The translations under genes and the position numbers were made by a program. The notes below the pieces were generated by a model. It was not told the origin of the DNA and did not search any database. It saw only the letters and a list, made by a program, of their open reading frames with translations. A DNA stretch of 64,000 nt from Sunxiuqinia rutila (GTDB taxonomy: Bacteria; Bacteroidota; Bacteroidia; Bacteroidales; Prolixibacteraceae), in the NCBI RefSeq assembly GCF_050589705.1, contig NZ_JBNGOT010000002.1:186001-250000 (forward strand), read 5' to 3'. Of this stretch, positions 7,495 to 15,953 are shown in pieces (position 1 is the first letter of the stretch; each line of letters starts with the position of its first letter).

Positions 7495-9093
7495 TTAAGC
7501 AGGCCGGTAGGGGATGTTGAAGAAAAAGCAGGATCCTTTGTCTCTTTCTGATTCAAGGCGGATCGTTCCATCAAGCATCTCAACATAGGCTTTGGAGATC
7601 GAAAGTCCAAGGCCTGCACCTTCGTAGGCTTTGGAAACCGATATGTCAGCCTGAACGAAACGATTGAATATCGCAGCTTGTTTTTGGTCTGAAATACCAA
7701 TGCCTGAGTCTTTGACGAAAAAATGAAGCTGATTACTTTCGAGTTTACAACCAAACTCAACCCAGCCGGCTTTGGTGTACTTCAGCGCATTGTTCAGCAG
7801 GTTGGATAAAATGGCAAAAAGCTTTTCCTGATCGGTATAAATCAAGGTATGTTTCTCCGGAAGAGGCTTCGTGCAACGAAGAAGAAGGTTCTTCCTTTTG
7901 GCCATGGGTGAAAAGAAGGTCAGCAGACGCTGGAACTCTTCATTGACATTGACTTTGGAACTAACGACTTTCATTTGGCCGGATTCAATCTTTGAAATAT
8001 CGATGATTTGATTGATCAGGTTTAGCATGCGTTGGCCGCTTTCTTCAATGACTTTGATGTATCGCTGTTGCTCCCTTTCTTCTAAAAAAGGTTCTTTTAA
8101 AAGGCTGGCAAATCCAAGAATACCGTTCATTGGAGTTCTTATTTCATGACTGATATTGGCCAGGAAAGCGGACTTTAACCGATCGCTCTCTTCTGCGTGA
8201 TTCTTGGCTTCAATGAGTTCTTGTTCAGCGCGCTTTCGTTCGTCAATATCTCTCATGGAGCCCTCTATTCCGATTAAGGTTCCATTGTCGTCAAATAGTT
8301 TGTGCGCATTTAGCGAAACGTACTTAATGGCGCCTTTTTTCGTTTTTAGCCGAACTTCGTAGTCCCAAGCTTCCAGATGTTGCTGAATTTCCTCGATCAG
8401 GAAGTCATATTCTTCTGGATGTTCAAAAAAATGAAAGGCATGATGACCGATCAACTCAGAAGGGGAGTAGCCAATCATGCGAGATATGGAAGGGCTTACT
8501 TCTAGAAAATGGTTATGTGTATCAATCTGGAAAAATACATCCTGAATATTTTCAAAGATCTTACGGTATTTCTCTTCGCTTTGCCTGAGATTTTCTTCGG
8601 CTTTTTGTTTTTGCTTTTTCAGTTCGGTTTCAGCCAAGGCTTGTTTGATGGCCGGACTTAGTCGTTGAAGATTCTGTTTCAGGAGGTAGTCATTGGCCCC
8701 AACTTTTAACATTTCAACAGCTATCTCTTCGCCCAGAGTGCCTGAAACAATGATAAACGGAGTTTCAGGATAGTGTTCGGCGCATAATTGCAAAGCGGCA
8801 ATCCCATTGTATCCGGGTAAATGATAATCAGCCAGAATAATATCAAAACTGGCTTGTTGTAAAGCTTTTTCAAAATCAGCTTCGCTATCCACGCGGGTGT
8901 AGTCGATACGCCAGCCATCTCTTTTCAGAGCCATCAACACCAGTTCAGAGTCTTCGGGTGTGTCTTCCAGATGAAGTATTTTTATCGGATTAACTTTGAC
9001 ATTATTGGTACTTGCGGGAACCTGAGCAGTGTCATTCCCCGAAGAGTTAGTATTTTTACCTGTGTTTTTTTGATTGTAGTTTTCCTTCTCCAT
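7495..9093 (-). CDS. Response-receiver / PAS / histidine kinase hybrid
   Basis: A soluble 532-residue signalling protein. Residues 37-155 form a receiver domain with phospho-acceptor Asp89 (ILADYHLPG). A PAS domain with a C-terminal PAC segment covers about 170-290. The HisKA box has His316 (ANISHEIRTPMNG), and the ATPase domain shows N435 (NLLNNALKY), DSGIG at 462-466 and GAGLGL at 492-497. No transmembrane segment or signal peptide is visible. The receiver at the N-terminus suggests the kinase is driven by phosphotransfer from an upstream kinase. No cognate regulator is adjacent, so it is an orphan. The first 34 residues are Asn/Thr/Ser-rich and probably disordered. Confidence 0.93.
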   Translation of the reverse strand: MEKENYNQKNTGKNTNSSGNDTAQVPASTNNVKVNPIKILHLEDTPEDSELVLMALKRDGWRIDYTRVDSEADFEKALQQASFDIILADYHLPGYNGIAALQLCAEHYPETPFIIVSGTLGEEIAVEMLKVGANDYLLKQNLQRLSPAIKQALAETELKKQKQKAEENLRQSEEKYRKIFENIQDVFFQIDTHNHFLEVSPSISRMIGYSPSELIGHHAFHFFEHPEEYDFLIEEIQQHLEAWDYEVRLKTKKGAIKYVSLNAHKLFDDNGTLIGIEGSMRDIDERKRAEQELIEAKNHAEESDRLKSAFLANISHEIRTPMNGILGFASLLKEPFLEEREQQRYIKVIEESGQRMLNLINQIIDISKIESGQMKVVSSKVNVNEEFQRLLTFFSPMAKRKNLLLRCTKPLPEKHTLIYTDQEKLFAILSNLLNNALKYTKAGWVEFGCKLESNQLHFFVKDSGIGISDQKQAAIFNRFVQADISVSKAYEGAGLGLSISKAYVEMLDGTIRLESERDKGSCFFFNIPYRPA

Positions 9094-9547
9094 TACCTGT
9101 ATTTTGCGCTTTATTCATAGCAATTACTGCTGTAATTCCAACACCTTCTATCTTAAGCCGATTTAATCTTTGTCCTATTGAAAGACTAGTCAGCAATATT
9201 TCCTTTCTTGTTCTTCTTGTTTAAGCACACGCACAAGTAGGATTAATCTTCGATGTAAATTCTTGAAAGGATGGTATAAAAAACTGTCAAGTGTGAAAAT
9301 AATCCTTGTCAACCAAATATAATTAATCCGTATGTAATTTGCTATTAATCAGGCAGAAGTTTTTGCCTGAATGTCGTCAGCAGGAGAACAATTACAAAAA
9401 AGAAGTGGGTGTATTCTAAAAACGCTTATGAGAATAAAATTCGTAAAATTTAATTTATAGATAAATAACATGAAAGAGCCCTGTTTATTCCGAAGGATTG
9501 TTGTGAAGGGTGTTTATAGGCTAAGATCCTTATTGACTGGTTGGTGC

Positions 9548-9582
9548 AAAAAAAAGCGGGTTACCATCGTCATGATAACCCG
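9548..9582 (-). terminator. Intrinsic terminator on the minus strand without an annotated gene
   Basis: On the minus strand CGGGTTA (9576-9582) pairs with TAACCCG (9557-9563). The stem can be extended by a wobble pair and CAT/ATG to a GACG loop, giving about 11 pairs. It is followed by C and eight T. No coding gene reads leftward into it from the right, so it may end a small RNA. Confidence 0.7.
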
Positions 9583-9937
9583 TTGTCCATAATTTAGTTT
9601 AGTTAGACCAGAAAATAATTATTGGTTTAAAAGAGAAAAGGTATCTATAATTATTTCATTTAAAAGCACTTGTTTTTAAATGCTCTGCTAATATAGCATA
9701 TATTTCATTCCAATATTAAAAAAACCTTAAAATTTCTTAACAAATAGAAAACACAGCCGATTTCGGCTATTATAAATAATTGTTTTTCAGGGTGTAAAAA
9801 ATGCCAATATGTTATAGAATATATTTGCATTTATAACCAGCATTTTCGGAAAATGAGCAAAAAAGGGCTGAACAGTTTACTTCTGCCAGTAGAGAAACAC
9901 ATTTAAAGATGCGCTACTCCTATATGGAAGGATTTTT

Positions 9938-9945
9938 TATCTTTG
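9938..9945 (+). promoter_or_regulatory. Promoter -7 element that fixes the trhO start
   Basis: TATCTTTG lies 17 bases before the ATG at 9963, inside the longer open frame that starts at 9909. Transcription starting here excludes the upstream start. A second match (TATATTTG) lies at 9820-9827. Confidence 0.55.
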
Positions 9946-9962
9946 CAGCAAAATTTAGCAAG

Positions 9963-11024
9963 ATGCATTTGTATAACCGATACAGTAAAAAGGAGTTGAC
10001 CAGGCGCTTGAATGAAGAGACTTTCAAGCGAAGAACGATTTCATTTTACCGCTATGTAGCGATTGATGAGCCTCAGGAGTTCCGGAATGAGCTTTATTTT
10101 CAATGGGATAAGCTTGGATGTTTGGGGCGCATCTATGTGGCCCGGGAAGGAATTAATGCCCAGATGAGCGTGCCGGAGCAAGCCTTGCCTGCATTTCTGT
10201 CGCATTTGGAAGAAATGGAGCAGCTCAAGGCTATGCCGATCAAGTATGCCATTGAGGATGACGGTAAGTCATTTTATAAGCTGACCATTAAAGTGCGTCC
10301 GAAAATTGTGGCCGACGGCTTGGACGAACGTGCTTTTGATACCACCAATGTTGGAACCCATTTATCGGCGAAAGAATTTCATGATCTGGTTGATCAGCCG
10401 GACGTTTTGCTGGTGGATATGCGCAACCATTACGAGAGTGAGATTGGCCATTTCAGAGGAGCTATTTGCCCTGAGGCGGATACTTTTCGCGAAGAAATTG
10501 AAATGGTTGTCAATGATTTGAAGGAGCAAAAAGAGCGTAAGATCCTGTTGTATTGTACGGGAGGTATACGTTGTGAAAAAGCAAGTGCCTATTTGAGACA
10601 CCATGGTTTCAGCGATGTTAACCAACTGCATGGAGGTATTATTGAGTATGCCCGGCAAATTAAACAGCTTGATCTTGAGTCAAAGTTCATAGGTAAAAAC
10701 TTCGTTTTTGATCAGCGCTTGGGGGAAACGGTCAGTGGGGAAGTGATTGCCCACTGTCACCAGTGCGGACGTAAGTGCGATACGCATACCAACTGCGCCA
10801 ATGACTTGTGTCACATCCTCTTTATTCAATGCGAGACCTGTGCTCTGCAATACGAAGGCTGTTGCACTAGTGAGTGTCAGTCGGTATTGCATGCCACGGA
10901 AGAAGAGCGCTTGTTGCACGTTCAAACTTTCAAACGTAAATTTGGCAACCGAAAAAGTTTTCGAAAAAGCATTGATAACCGGCTAAAAACAGAAAGCCAA
11001 AGCGCAACCGTTGAGCATGACTAA
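9963..11024 (+). CDS. trhO: tRNA uridine(34) hydroxylase TrhO (YceA family)
   Basis: With the ATG at 9963 the protein has 353 residues. This rhodanese-like family makes 5-hydroxyuridine at tRNA position 34, the oxygen-dependent step towards (c)mo5U. The N-terminal YceA domain includes FYRYVAIDEP and GRIYVAREGINAQMSVP. The rhodanese domain has LLYCTGGIRCEKASAYL, with the active cysteine in CTGGIRC. A cysteine-rich tail (CHQCGRKCDTH, CETCALQYEGCCTSEC) probably binds zinc. The upstream frame to 9909 contains a promoter element and is not translated. The stop overlaps the dus start (ATGACTAA), so translation is likely coupled. Confidence 0.93.
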   Translation: MHLYNRYSKKELTRRLNEETFKRRTISFYRYVAIDEPQEFRNELYFQWDKLGCLGRIYVAREGINAQMSVPEQALPAFLSHLEEMEQLKAMPIKYAIEDDGKSFYKLTIKVRPKIVADGLDERAFDTTNVGTHLSAKEFHDLVDQPDVLLVDMRNHYESEIGHFRGAICPEADTFREEIEMVVNDLKEQKERKILLYCTGGIRCEKASAYLRHHGFSDVNQLHGGIIEYARQIKQLDLESKFIGKNFVFDQRLGETVSGEVIAHCHQCGRKCDTHTNCANDLCHILFIQCETCALQYEGCCTSECQSVLHATEEERLLHVQTFKRKFGNRKSFRKSIDNRLKTESQSATVEHD

Positions 11025-12024
11025 TTTTTGGAAAGAGATAAAAGCTCCAATCATGGCCTTGGCGCCTATGGAAGATGTTACCGACACTTCATTTCGTGAG
11101 TTGGTAGCCCGCATTTCATATCCCGAATGTTTACATCTTTTGTTTACTGAGTTTACGGCAGTAGACGGAATGAATCATCCGAAGGGGAAGGAAAGGGTTT
11201 CAGAGCGCCTGATTGTGAGTAAAAGTGAACGGGAAGTCCTGAAGGAAAAAGGGATTAAACTGATTGCTCAGATTTGGGGGAACAAACCAGAAGTTTTCCA
11301 TAAAATTACCAAGGAGATTTCGGAAGAGTATGATTTTGATGGGATAGACATTAATATGGGCTGTCCGGTTAAAAATGTGGTAAAACAAGGATCATGCAGT
11401 GCACTGATCGATCAGCCTGCTTTGGCGCAGGAAATTATTCTGGCTTCGAAAGAAGCAACCAAGCTACCTGTTTCAGTAAAAACAAGAACCGGAATCAGAC
11501 AACACGAAACGGAGCGCTGGATTAATCAATTGCTGGAGACGAAACCGGCCGCCATCACGCTGCACGGGCGCATACAAAAGCAGCAGTCGGATGGTGAAGC
11601 CAATTGGGATGAAATAGCCAAAGCTGTGGATTTGCGCGATGCTTCAGGGCTTGAAATTCCTGTTTTGGGCAATGGCGATGTGCTTTCCTACGCCCAGGCC
11701 GTAGACTATACGCAACAGTATGGTGTTGATGGGGTCATGATTGGACGAGGGATTTTTCACAATCCCTGGTTTTTCAATTCAACTCCGCAAAATCCTACCC
11801 GGGAAGAAAAACTGGAACAACTTGTTTTTCACACCCGCTTGTTTGAGGCCAACTGGGGAGGTGTAAAGAATTTCAATATCCTTAAACGGTTTTACAAAAT
11901 CTATGTCAATGGGTTTGAAGGTGCTGCCCATTTGCGCACCAGCCTAATGGGCGCTAATTCATTTGCCGATGTTTATCAGTTGATTAGCGCCCAGGTTCAA
12001 TTCGCTGATTTCACTCAATCTTAA
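11017..12024 (+). CDS. tRNA-dihydrouridine synthase
   Basis: A 335-residue flavoenzyme of the Dus family that reduces uridine in the tRNA D-loop. Typical segments are APMEDVTDTSFR near the N-terminus (FMN site), DIDINMGCPVKNVVKQG, VSVKTRTGIR, TLHGR and LGNGDV, followed by GVMIGRG. The ATG at 11017 overlaps the trhO stop by 8 bases; a TTG six bases earlier is less likely. Pairing of two tRNA-uridine modifying enzymes in one operon makes functional sense. Which dihydrouridine positions it makes cannot be told. Its end overlaps the convergent NifX-like gene by 4 bases. Confidence 0.94.
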   Translation: MTNFWKEIKAPIMALAPMEDVTDTSFRELVARISYPECLHLLFTEFTAVDGMNHPKGKERVSERLIVSKSEREVLKEKGIKLIAQIWGNKPEVFHKITKEISEEYDFDGIDINMGCPVKNVVKQGSCSALIDQPALAQEIILASKEATKLPVSVKTRTGIRQHETERWINQLLETKPAAITLHGRIQKQQSDGEANWDEIAKAVDLRDASGLEIPVLGNGDVLSYAQAVDYTQQYGVDGVMIGRGIFHNPWFFNSTPQNPTREEKLEQLVFHTRLFEANWGGVKNFNILKRFYKIYVNGFEGAAHLRTSLMGANSFADVYQLISAQVQFADFTQS

Positions 12025-12380
12025 TGCGAGCAACTTTGATGTTCAGTACAAATTGAAAGGTCTGCCGGAAAGTCTTTCGCTTTCCATTTGGCAATAACTT
12101 CTTCTATCGTTCCCTGGAAACCGGGGATTACCTCAATATGTTGAGACTTCAACTTATTAATGGCGCCTTGTCCAATTCCTCCTGCCAAAAGCAGTTGAAC
12201 GCCCTCGCTGGCTAGCTCCTCGGCCAGGTTGCTTTTGCAGCCGCAACTTTTATCGGTTGCTTTCGGACTCACCCGGATTATCTCAAGCTGTTCGTTTAAC
12301 TCAACAATGGTTAAATATTCGCAATGACCAAAGTGGTTATCAATGCTGTTCTCTTTTGAAGGGATTGCTATCTTTATCAT
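12021..12380 (-). CDS. NifX/NifB-type dinitrogenase cofactor biosynthesis domain protein
   Basis: A 119-residue protein of the family that binds iron-molybdenum cofactor precursors in diazotrophs but is widespread in anaerobes without nitrogenase (MTH1175-like). The N-terminus MIKIAIPSKENSIDNHFGHCEYL carries the conserved HFGH motif. DKSCGCKSNL and the final CTEHQSCSH add cysteines and histidines that could hold an iron-sulfur or metal centre, and LLAGGIGQGA is the usual glycine loop. No nif genes are present, so a role in iron-sulfur or metal handling is more likely than nitrogen fixation. Confidence 0.85.
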   Translation of the reverse strand: MIKIAIPSKENSIDNHFGHCEYLTIVELNEQLEIIRVSPKATDKSCGCKSNLAEELASEGVQLLLAGGIGQGAINKLKSQHIEVIPGFQGTIEEVIAKWKAKDFPADLSICTEHQSCSH

Positions 12381-12463
12381 CTTTTTTATGATTAATTTTT
12401 GTTTATTTTCGTTGCAAAATTCGATACAAATATAATGAACTTAGGTTCACAATAAAGAGAAAA

Positions 12464-13018
12464 ATGAACATGAGACGTTTTTTGAGGAAATGGCATCGGG
12501 ATTTAGGGTATTTCATTACAGGAATCTTGTTGATTTACGCCGTTTCAGGGATCGCGCTAAATCATCGGAAAGATTGGAATCCCGATTATTCTGTTGTTTC
12601 TGAATCCATTCAGTTTGAAAAAGGGGAGTGGAAAACATACAGTTCAGATGAAATCGGGCAGCTTTTGCAGCAATTTGAGGCAGCCCCGGTTTACAAAAAG
12701 CACTTTAACAGCGACGAGGGTGTGGTGAAAGTATTTGTTGAGAACGGAATGGTTATTTTCGACCCGACAGGTGGGCAAGCCAAGTTGGAGCTGCTGCTGA
12801 AACGGCCGGTCTTTTATCACATCAATAAGTTGCACATGGCTGCTACCTTAAAAGCCTGGGTGTGGGTTTCCGATGTATTGGCTGCCATTCTGATTTTTGT
12901 GGCCTTGTCCGGCTTATTTATCTTAAAAGGCCAAAATGGTCTAACAGGCAGAGGTTTGTGGCTTACGCTGCTGGGGATTCTGCTTCCGCTGTTTTTTATT
13001 GTATTTTATATATCTTGA
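12464..13018 (+). CDS. PepSY-associated transmembrane protein
   Basis: A 184-residue inner membrane protein of the PepSY-TM type. It has an N-terminal RKWHRDLGYFITGILLIYAVSGIALNH segment (helix about 14-34), a periplasmic domain containing KLHMAATLKAW, and two C-terminal helices (about 130-152 and 162-183). Relatives include the membrane parts of siderophore and ferric reductases, and the conserved histidines before and after the helices may bind haem. The start may be the first ATG or the one two codons later. The lipoprotein gene follows after 24 bases. Confidence 0.8.
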   Translation: MNMRRFLRKWHRDLGYFITGILLIYAVSGIALNHRKDWNPDYSVVSESIQFEKGEWKTYSSDEIGQLLQQFEAAPVYKKHFNSDEGVVKVFVENGMVIFDPTGGQAKLELLLKRPVFYHINKLHMAATLKAWVWVSDVLAAILIFVALSGLFILKGQNGLTGRGLWLTLLGILLPLFFIVFYIS

Positions 13019-13042
13019 TCATCAAAAGAAAAACCACTACGT

Positions 13043-13606
13043 ATGAGAAGACTAAGCTTTATTCTGGCGATGCTGCTGATTGGCTCGGCATGCCAGCAAA
13101 CCTCGAAAAAGTCGGAAGCGGCTTCCGAAGAATTAACTGTATTTACTGTTGATGAAATTCAGCAAAAAGGCGATGCATTTGTTGGAAAAGAAGTGCTGAT
13201 AACCGGTATGGTATCGCATGTTTGCAAGCACGGTGGCGAGCGTTGTTTCCTGATGGGAAGTAGCGAAGATGCAACCATTCGTGTTGAAGCCGGCAATCAA
13301 ATTGGTTCATTCAATCAGGAGCAAATGGGCAGCGACCTGAAAGTGAAGGGAATTTTGCAGGAAATCAGAATTGACGATGCCTATGTGGCTGAAATGGTTG
13401 CAGAGCTGGAAGAAGAAGGAGTTGCCAGCAACGAAGATCATGCCTTAGGCCATGACGGCGAAGGTAATCATGAAGTGGACGGAGGTAACCACAACCGGGA
13501 TCAGCTGGAGCAAATTGCTGAAATGCGGGAAAAGATTGAGGCTACCGGCAAAGGCTATTACTCCATTTTCTATTTGGATGGGATTACAAGCGAAGAGCTG
13601 CAATAA
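13043..13606 (+). CDS. OB-fold lipoprotein with CKHGGERC motif
   Basis: A 187-residue lipoprotein: signal peptide residues 1-16 with lipobox IGSAC and lipidated Cys17. Residues 32-120 look like a bacterial OB-fold (VDEIQQKGDAFVGKEVLITGMVSHVCKHGGERCFLMG), with cysteines in CKHGGERC. A His/Asp/Glu-rich linker follows (about 132-155: EDHALGHDGEGNHEVDGGNHN), which could bind metal ions, and then a charged helix. Its place behind the PepSY membrane protein suggests they act together at the inner or outer membrane, perhaps in metal or redox chemistry; that is inference. Confidence 0.7.
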   Translation: MRRLSFILAMLLIGSACQQTSKKSEAASEELTVFTVDEIQQKGDAFVGKEVLITGMVSHVCKHGGERCFLMGSSEDATIRVEAGNQIGSFNQEQMGSDLKVKGILQEIRIDDAYVAEMVAELEEEGVASNEDHALGHDGEGNHEVDGGNHNRDQLEQIAEMREKIEATGKGYYSIFYLDGITSEELQ

Positions 13607-13616
13607 ATTATTCGAA

Positions 13617-13639
13617 GGCTGCATCATTTGCAGCCTTTT
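13617..13639 (+). terminator. Intrinsic terminator after the OB-fold lipoprotein gene
   Basis: GGCTGCA (13617-13623) pairs with TGCAGCC (13629-13635) around a 5-base loop and is followed by four T. It lies 10 bases after the stop and just before the convergent msrB stop. Confidence 0.75.
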
Positions 13640-14005
13640 CTATTTCTTTTCAGCAACAAAGCTTAGCGAAACCGAATTAACACAATGGCGTGTGTTTTTC
13701 GGAGTAAACCCTTCGCCTTTAAAAACATGCCCCAAGTGTCCACCACATTGGGCGCAGGTTATTTCAGTTCGTCTGCCGTCTGCATCAAGTGTCTGGTGGA
13801 CTGCTCCTTCAATTTCATCGTCAAAACTGGGCCAACCACAGCCCGAGTCAAACTTGTCGGTCGATCGGTACAGTGGTGCATTACATTGCCTGCAGCAATA
13901 GGTTCCGGTCTCCTTATTTTTGTAATATTTCCCGGAAAAGGCCGGTTCAGTTCCTTTGTACCGGATTACATGCTCTTCAAATGGATTCAAGGGATTTAGT
14001 TTCAT
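13640..14005 (-). CDS. msrB: Peptide-methionine (R)-S-oxide reductase MsrB
   Basis: A 121-residue enzyme reducing the R epimer of methionine sulfoxide. Two zinc-binding CxxC pairs (Cys38/Cys41 and Cys84/Cys87) and the catalytic Cys108 in TRHCVNS are present. GCGWPSF and HLGHVF are the usual substrate-pocket motifs. No signal peptide, so cytoplasmic. It complements MsrA encoded at 2760. Convergent with the OB-fold lipoprotein gene. Confidence 0.97.
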   Translation of the reverse strand: MKLNPLNPFEEHVIRYKGTEPAFSGKYYKNKETGTYCCRQCNAPLYRSTDKFDSGCGWPSFDDEIEGAVHQTLDADGRRTEITCAQCGGHLGHVFKGEGFTPKNTRHCVNSVSLSFVAEKK

Positions 14006-14147
14006 TGTTATTCTTTTTTAGGCCTTGGTGGCCATTTTTCTGCTTTATTTAAACGAGACAGCTGGATTTATGAATTTGTTTAGTCAGATATGTTAAAAGT
14101 AAGGTATCTTGCAGCCGCAAACAAAAACAACCCATTTAAAACGCCTC

Positions 14148-14837
14148 ATGGATATACCAATTATTTTTCAGGATGACCATTTACTGGTGGTGAATAAACC
14201 TGTTGATTTACCTGTGCACAAAAATGATTTTATGCCGCACGATGCTCCATACCTGACCAAGTTGATTGGCGATGAAACCGGTCAGTGGATTTATAACGTG
14301 CATCGGCTGGATTCAAAAACATCGGGCCTGATTATTTTGGCCAAATCCTCAGAGGTGGCGCATGATTTAACCCTTCAGTTTGAGCGCAAGGAAGTTGTAA
14401 AGGAGTACGCCACTATTGTGCTGGGAGAGGTAGCCGAGGAAGGTGTTTTTGATGAGAAAGTGGTGGTAAAGAAAAAAAGCAAATTCAAGAAAAGTGCGTT
14501 GACGCGTTTTCAGAGAATACGTACGGTTCAAACTGCCATTTCTTATAAGGAGCATACCAATGTGTGCTTGAGCTTGGTTCGCGTGCTGCCCGAAACCGGT
14601 CGCTGGCATCAAATCAGGCAGCATTTTGCTAAAAACCGGCACGACATTGTGGGTGATTCGCATCATGGCGACTTTACTCTGAACAAGTTGATAAAAGCCG
14701 AATGGGGTTTTAACCGCCTTATGCTGCACGCCTCCAAATTGGGCTTTACCCATCCGATTACCTGTGAAAAGCTTGAGTTTGAGGCAACACTCCCGGAGGA
14801 GTTTGAACAGTTACTTGAAGCTGTGGCAATCAAATAA
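14148..14837 (+). CDS. truC: RluA-family pseudouridine synthase, TruC type
   Basis: A 229-residue enzyme from the ATG at 14148; a TTG start 39 bases earlier is less likely. The catalytic HRLD is at residues 52-55 (Asp55). The C-terminal half reads RWHQIRQHFAKNRHDIVGD followed by HHGDFTLNK and FNRLMLHASKL, closely like TruC, which makes pseudouridine 65 in tRNA, rather than RluA/RluD. No S4 domain is present. It is the third tRNA-modifying gene in this stretch after trhO and dus. Position specificity is inferred from similarity only. Confidence 0.85.
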   Translation: MDIPIIFQDDHLLVVNKPVDLPVHKNDFMPHDAPYLTKLIGDETGQWIYNVHRLDSKTSGLIILAKSSEVAHDLTLQFERKEVVKEYATIVLGEVAEEGVFDEKVVVKKKSKFKKSALTRFQRIRTVQTAISYKEHTNVCLSLVRVLPETGRWHQIRQHFAKNRHDIVGDSHHGDFTLNKLIKAEWGFNRLMLHASKLGFTHPITCEKLEFEATLPEEFEQLLEAVAIK

Positions 14838-14875
14838 ATTCATAGCGGAGAACTGGCAAGGTGTGTTGTGCCCGC

Positions 14876-15526
14876 CTAAATGGGAAGTAAATACAAAAAC
14901 GAAAAGAAATGACACACCGAGCCACCCAAAATAAACAAGTGAAAAACCAGGTGAAAAAACGGTACTTTGGGAAATAAGTAAAACAAGGCACCCACTGTGT
15001 AGCTCAGCCCACCAGCCAGCAAAAACCAAAGAGAAACTGGGGGTACGTTTTTGATCATAGGCACAATGGCGAACACGATTAACCAGCCCATCGCGACATA
15101 AAGCCAAGCTGACAGGTTGCGCCATTTGGATGAATAGAACCAGATTTTAAATACAATTCCTGCAACAGCCATTGACCAGATCAAGCCAAAAATGGTCCAG
15201 CCAATCCAGCCGCGAAGGGCAATCAGCGATATTGGCGTATAGGAGCCGGCAATCAAAATGTAAATGGCTGAATGGTCAAAACGGTTCAATTTTGCTTTTA
15301 GCCGCGGATTTTTAACGCTGTGAAAAAGGGTAGAGGCCAGGTAAAGCAACACCATGCTGGCGCCGAACACGGCAAAACTTACAATGTGCCAGACGGTGCC
15401 ATAAAGTGCCCCGAAAACCGTTAAAAGGCTTACTCCGGCAATAGCCAATGCAACACCAATTCCGTGTGAAACCGAATTGGCAATTTCCTCAGCCCGAATC
15501 AATTGTTTTCCTTTTCTTCTCACCAT
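14876..15526 (-). CDS. Hemolysin III family (PAQR-like) membrane protein
   Basis: A 216-residue protein with seven hydrophobic segments. Conserved pieces are EEIANSVSHGIG near the N-terminus, STLFHS, DHSAIYILIAGSYTP and HLVFHLFILGG, whose histidines, aspartate and serine form the presumed zinc site of the PAQR fold. Bacterial members (YqfA, TrhA) affect membrane lipid homeostasis; the hemolysin name is historical. The ATG at 15524-15526 is chosen over an upstream GTG, and a TACCTTTG element lies at 15596-15603. Confidence 0.92.
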   Translation of the reverse strand: MVRRKGKQLIRAEEIANSVSHGIGVALAIAGVSLLTVFGALYGTVWHIVSFAVFGASMVLLYLASTLFHSVKNPRLKAKLNRFDHSAIYILIAGSYTPISLIALRGWIGWTIFGLIWSMAVAGIVFKIWFYSSKWRNLSAWLYVAMGWLIVFAIVPMIKNVPPVSLWFLLAGGLSYTVGALFYLFPKVPFFHLVFHLFILGGSVCHFFSFLYLLPI

Positions 15527-15595
15527 GCTTATTCGTTTGATTTCCACTTTTTAATTGGGGTATTTGGTCCTGTTTCTTACTGTTGACAAGACCTG

Positions 15596-15603
15596 CAAAG
15601 GTA
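15596..15603 (-). promoter_or_regulatory. Promoter -7 element for the hemolysin III family gene
   Basis: Read leftward the bases are TACCTTTG, matching TAnnTTTG, 70 bases before the ATG at 15526. Confidence 0.45.
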
Positions 15604-15874
15604 TTAATTGTTCTTTTTGAATGGTAGCTGCAGGGCTTATTTGCCATCGCTTTTCATTAAGATCAGGCCTAAGTTCATTGGACTTCAGTTTGTTGTGTCG
15701 TAACGCTTAAGTGTTTCTTATGCTTATTGGTTTACAGCTTTCTTGCAGTCTGAACTTCTGAAAAATGAAAGACAGGAAGTGTGGCGTCTTGCCGGTGATG
15801 GAGATTTGATTATTAGTGGTTTAATAAGGGCTGCATTTTTTGATTGCTTTCCAATGGATTTTTAAAAGAACATA

Positions 15875-15926
15875 AAAAGCAGATGATTCCACCTTTTTTT
15901 TTCGAAAGGAGTTACAATCTGCTTTT
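15875..15926 (-). terminator. Inverted repeat behind the DUF302 gene, possible terminator
   Basis: AAAAGCAGAT (15875-15884) and ATCTGCTTTT (15917-15926) pair perfectly over 10 bases, and the minus strand continues with T after the stem. The loop is long (32 bases) and contains a second CCTTT/AAAGG pairing. It lies 28 bases past the stop. Confidence 0.5.
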
Positions 15927-15953
15927 CATGGGTAATTGGTTGGAAGTTGCTTG

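Larger units (their letters stand above)
9094..9962. other. Long intergenic region between the hybrid kinase and trhO
   Basis: About 870 bases, AT-rich, with no supported protein gene. It contains a leftward intrinsic terminator at 9548-9582 that no annotated gene uses, a perfect hairpin with arms AGCCGA/TCGGCT at 9758-9771, a leftward TATATTTG at 9314-9321 that could drive the kinase, and rightward -7 elements at 9820-9827 and 9938-9945 for trhO. A short leftward RNA ending at 9548 is the simplest explanation of the terminator. Confidence 0.5.
15527..15953. other. Intergenic region between the hemolysin III family gene and the DUF302 gene
   Basis: About 430 bases without a supported gene. 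It contains the promoter element at 15596-15603 and a long-looped inverted repeat at 15875-15926 next to the DUF302 stop. Confidence 0.6.

Noticed and set aside
9909..9962. Upstream extension of trhO to the ATG at 9909
   Set aside because: It contains a full promoter element, and the family start fits the ATG at 9963.
12021..12380. Nitrogen fixation locus suggested by the NifX-like gene
   Set aside because: No other nif gene is near, and this small family is common in anaerobes without nitrogenase.
14109..14147. TTG start for truC
   Set aside because: The TruC family starts at the ATG at 14148 (MDIPIIFQDD), and the preceding residues are unlike the family.
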